In this document: piece after piece, positions 63,612 to 64,000 of the stretch
Position numbering within the stretch: the stretch's first letter is position 1
How the letters are laid out: each line of letters starts with the position of its first letter
From: Prevotella sp.
Lineage (GTDB): Bacteria; Bacteroidota; Bacteroidia; Bacteroidales; Bacteroidaceae
Reading direction: 5' to 3'
Length of the DNA stretch: 64,000 bases
Assembly: GCA_015060535.1 (NCBI GenBank)
Contig: SUYH01000004.1
Location: 1-64,000, forward strand
Translations under genes and position numbers: made by a program
Notes under the pieces: model-generated
What the model was told of the DNA's origin: nothing
Seen by the model: the letters and a program-made list of their open reading frames with translations, nothing else
The model's database searches: none

Positions 63612-63861
63612 AGATGCGCTTGCCGTCCTTCAGCAGTTGCGCACACAGCTTCTCACAACACTCGATGATCTTCAGTGCCGACCGCTGCTGGTCTTCGAAC
63701 ACTTCCTTCAGATTACCATCCGGTTCCACCGTCGAGTTATATTCATAGCGTCCAGTCGCAGCATCGTAGTCGCGATCCACACACGTATGACATTCACTGG
63801 TAAACACGCTCGTCGTCTTGATAAGCTTTTCGGTGACCAATACTTCAAACTCTTCTTCCAT
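63589..63861 (-). CDS. Unknown 90-residue acidic protein
   Basis: The sequence begins MEEEFEVLVTEKLIKTTSVF and has a Cys pair (ECHTC) and helical C-terminal half with CCEKLC. DYDAATGRYEYNST resembles DAATGEIRNRKG at the start of the adjacent HNH protein. No family recognised. It belongs to the tightly packed minus-strand cluster. Confidence 0.5.
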   Translation of the reverse strand: MEEEFEVLVTEKLIKTTSVFTSECHTCVDRDYDAATGRYEYNSTVEPDGNLKEVFEDQQRSALKIIECCEKLCAQLLKDGKRIYAEMLHV

Positions 63862-63893
63862 CTCTTAAAAAATGTAATCATACCTCTCCGTTT

Positions 63894-64000
63894 TCAGTTC
63901 TCAGTTATCACCTCGACAAGCCTCCAGGCCGCAAACGACCGAAACGCCCTACGGTCCAGGTCGAAATACACATACACCCCACGCTCGTCCGCACAGCTAA
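63894..64000 (-). CDS. 3' end of a gene cut by the window edge
   Basis: About 34 codons are visible (ADERGVYVYFDLDRRAFRSFAAWRLVEVITEN, then stop at 63894-63896). It is the next upstream member of the phage-like cluster. The stop lies within two 7-base units (TCAGTTC, TCAGTTA). Product not identifiable. Confidence 0.45.
   Translation of the reverse strand, partial: SCADERGVYVYFDLDRRAFRSFAAWRLVEVITEN

Overview
The window reads as chromosome of a Bacteroidota bacterium, most likely a Prevotella or close Bacteroidales relative. The evidence is the recurrent -7 element TAnnTTTG ahead of most transcription units, weak or absent Shine-Dalgarno sequences, and lineage-typical families (DUF4293, DUF4468, DUF4248, Bacteroidales HU-like proteins, a 'smalltalk' peptide, a DUF4289-type porin, fused LpxC-FabZ). 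Genus is inferred from gene content and style only. No rRNA, tRNA or CRISPR array was seen.

Layout. 1-6950: one plus-strand operon of secreted or lipid-anchored proteins (retropepsin-like/PDZ, two CarboxypepD_reg-like proteins, TlpA-type thioredoxin, lipoprotein, esterase, a truncated paralogue) ending in lgt; five of them share nearly the same signal-peptide DNA. 6951-8091: hairpin, 21/22-bp repeats and an HU-like gene. 8192-18048: metabolism (thrC, uxaB, tkt-rpiB, a phosphoethanolamine transferase, a Dcu C4-dicarboxylate carrier, an HD hydrolase). 18097-26354: an envelope operon lpxD - lpxC/fabZ - lpxA - miaA - PBP1A - PIF1-like helicase. 26426-31923 (minus): fur - purA - hisS - DUF2461 - C69 peptidase. 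31994-35028 (minus): AraC-type regulator - dipeptidyl peptidase III - HEAT-repeat protein. 35142-41406: recQ, brkB-like, RNase P RNA, valS. 41463-44659 (minus): hydrolase, DUF2147, and bamD - rpoZ - DUF4293. 44774-50069: uvrB, DUF4468, a 57-aa membrane protein, porin. 50066-52706: HD protein, menA, a 51-aa membrane protein, RluA-type pseudouridine synthase. 52788-59661: phoH - purC - ubiE/menG - aroE - TPM protein - lemA - four-helix-bundle gene - purM. 59719-64000: accessory block with smalltalk peptide, HU-like gene, HEPN/MNT toxin-antitoxin pair and a compact phage-like minus-strand cluster running off the right edge.

The most unusual signal is a family of heptamer-periodic repeats between 54.6 and 59.3 kb. 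A discrete unit of about 32 nt (four AACTGTC heptamers plus AACT) occurs five times: once alone between purC and ubiE, once as an almost perfect inverted pair bracketing an AT-rich S23/IVP-type four-helix-bundle gene wedged between lemA and purM, and once as an inverted pair without a gene inserted in frame inside purM. This resembles an autonomous/non-autonomous pair of a small mobile or RNA-processed element. Other spacers hold 7-bp-periodic arrays of different sequence (57342, 59807, 43806), and 21-bp repeats (3 x 7) occur at 7240, 26363 and 60551.
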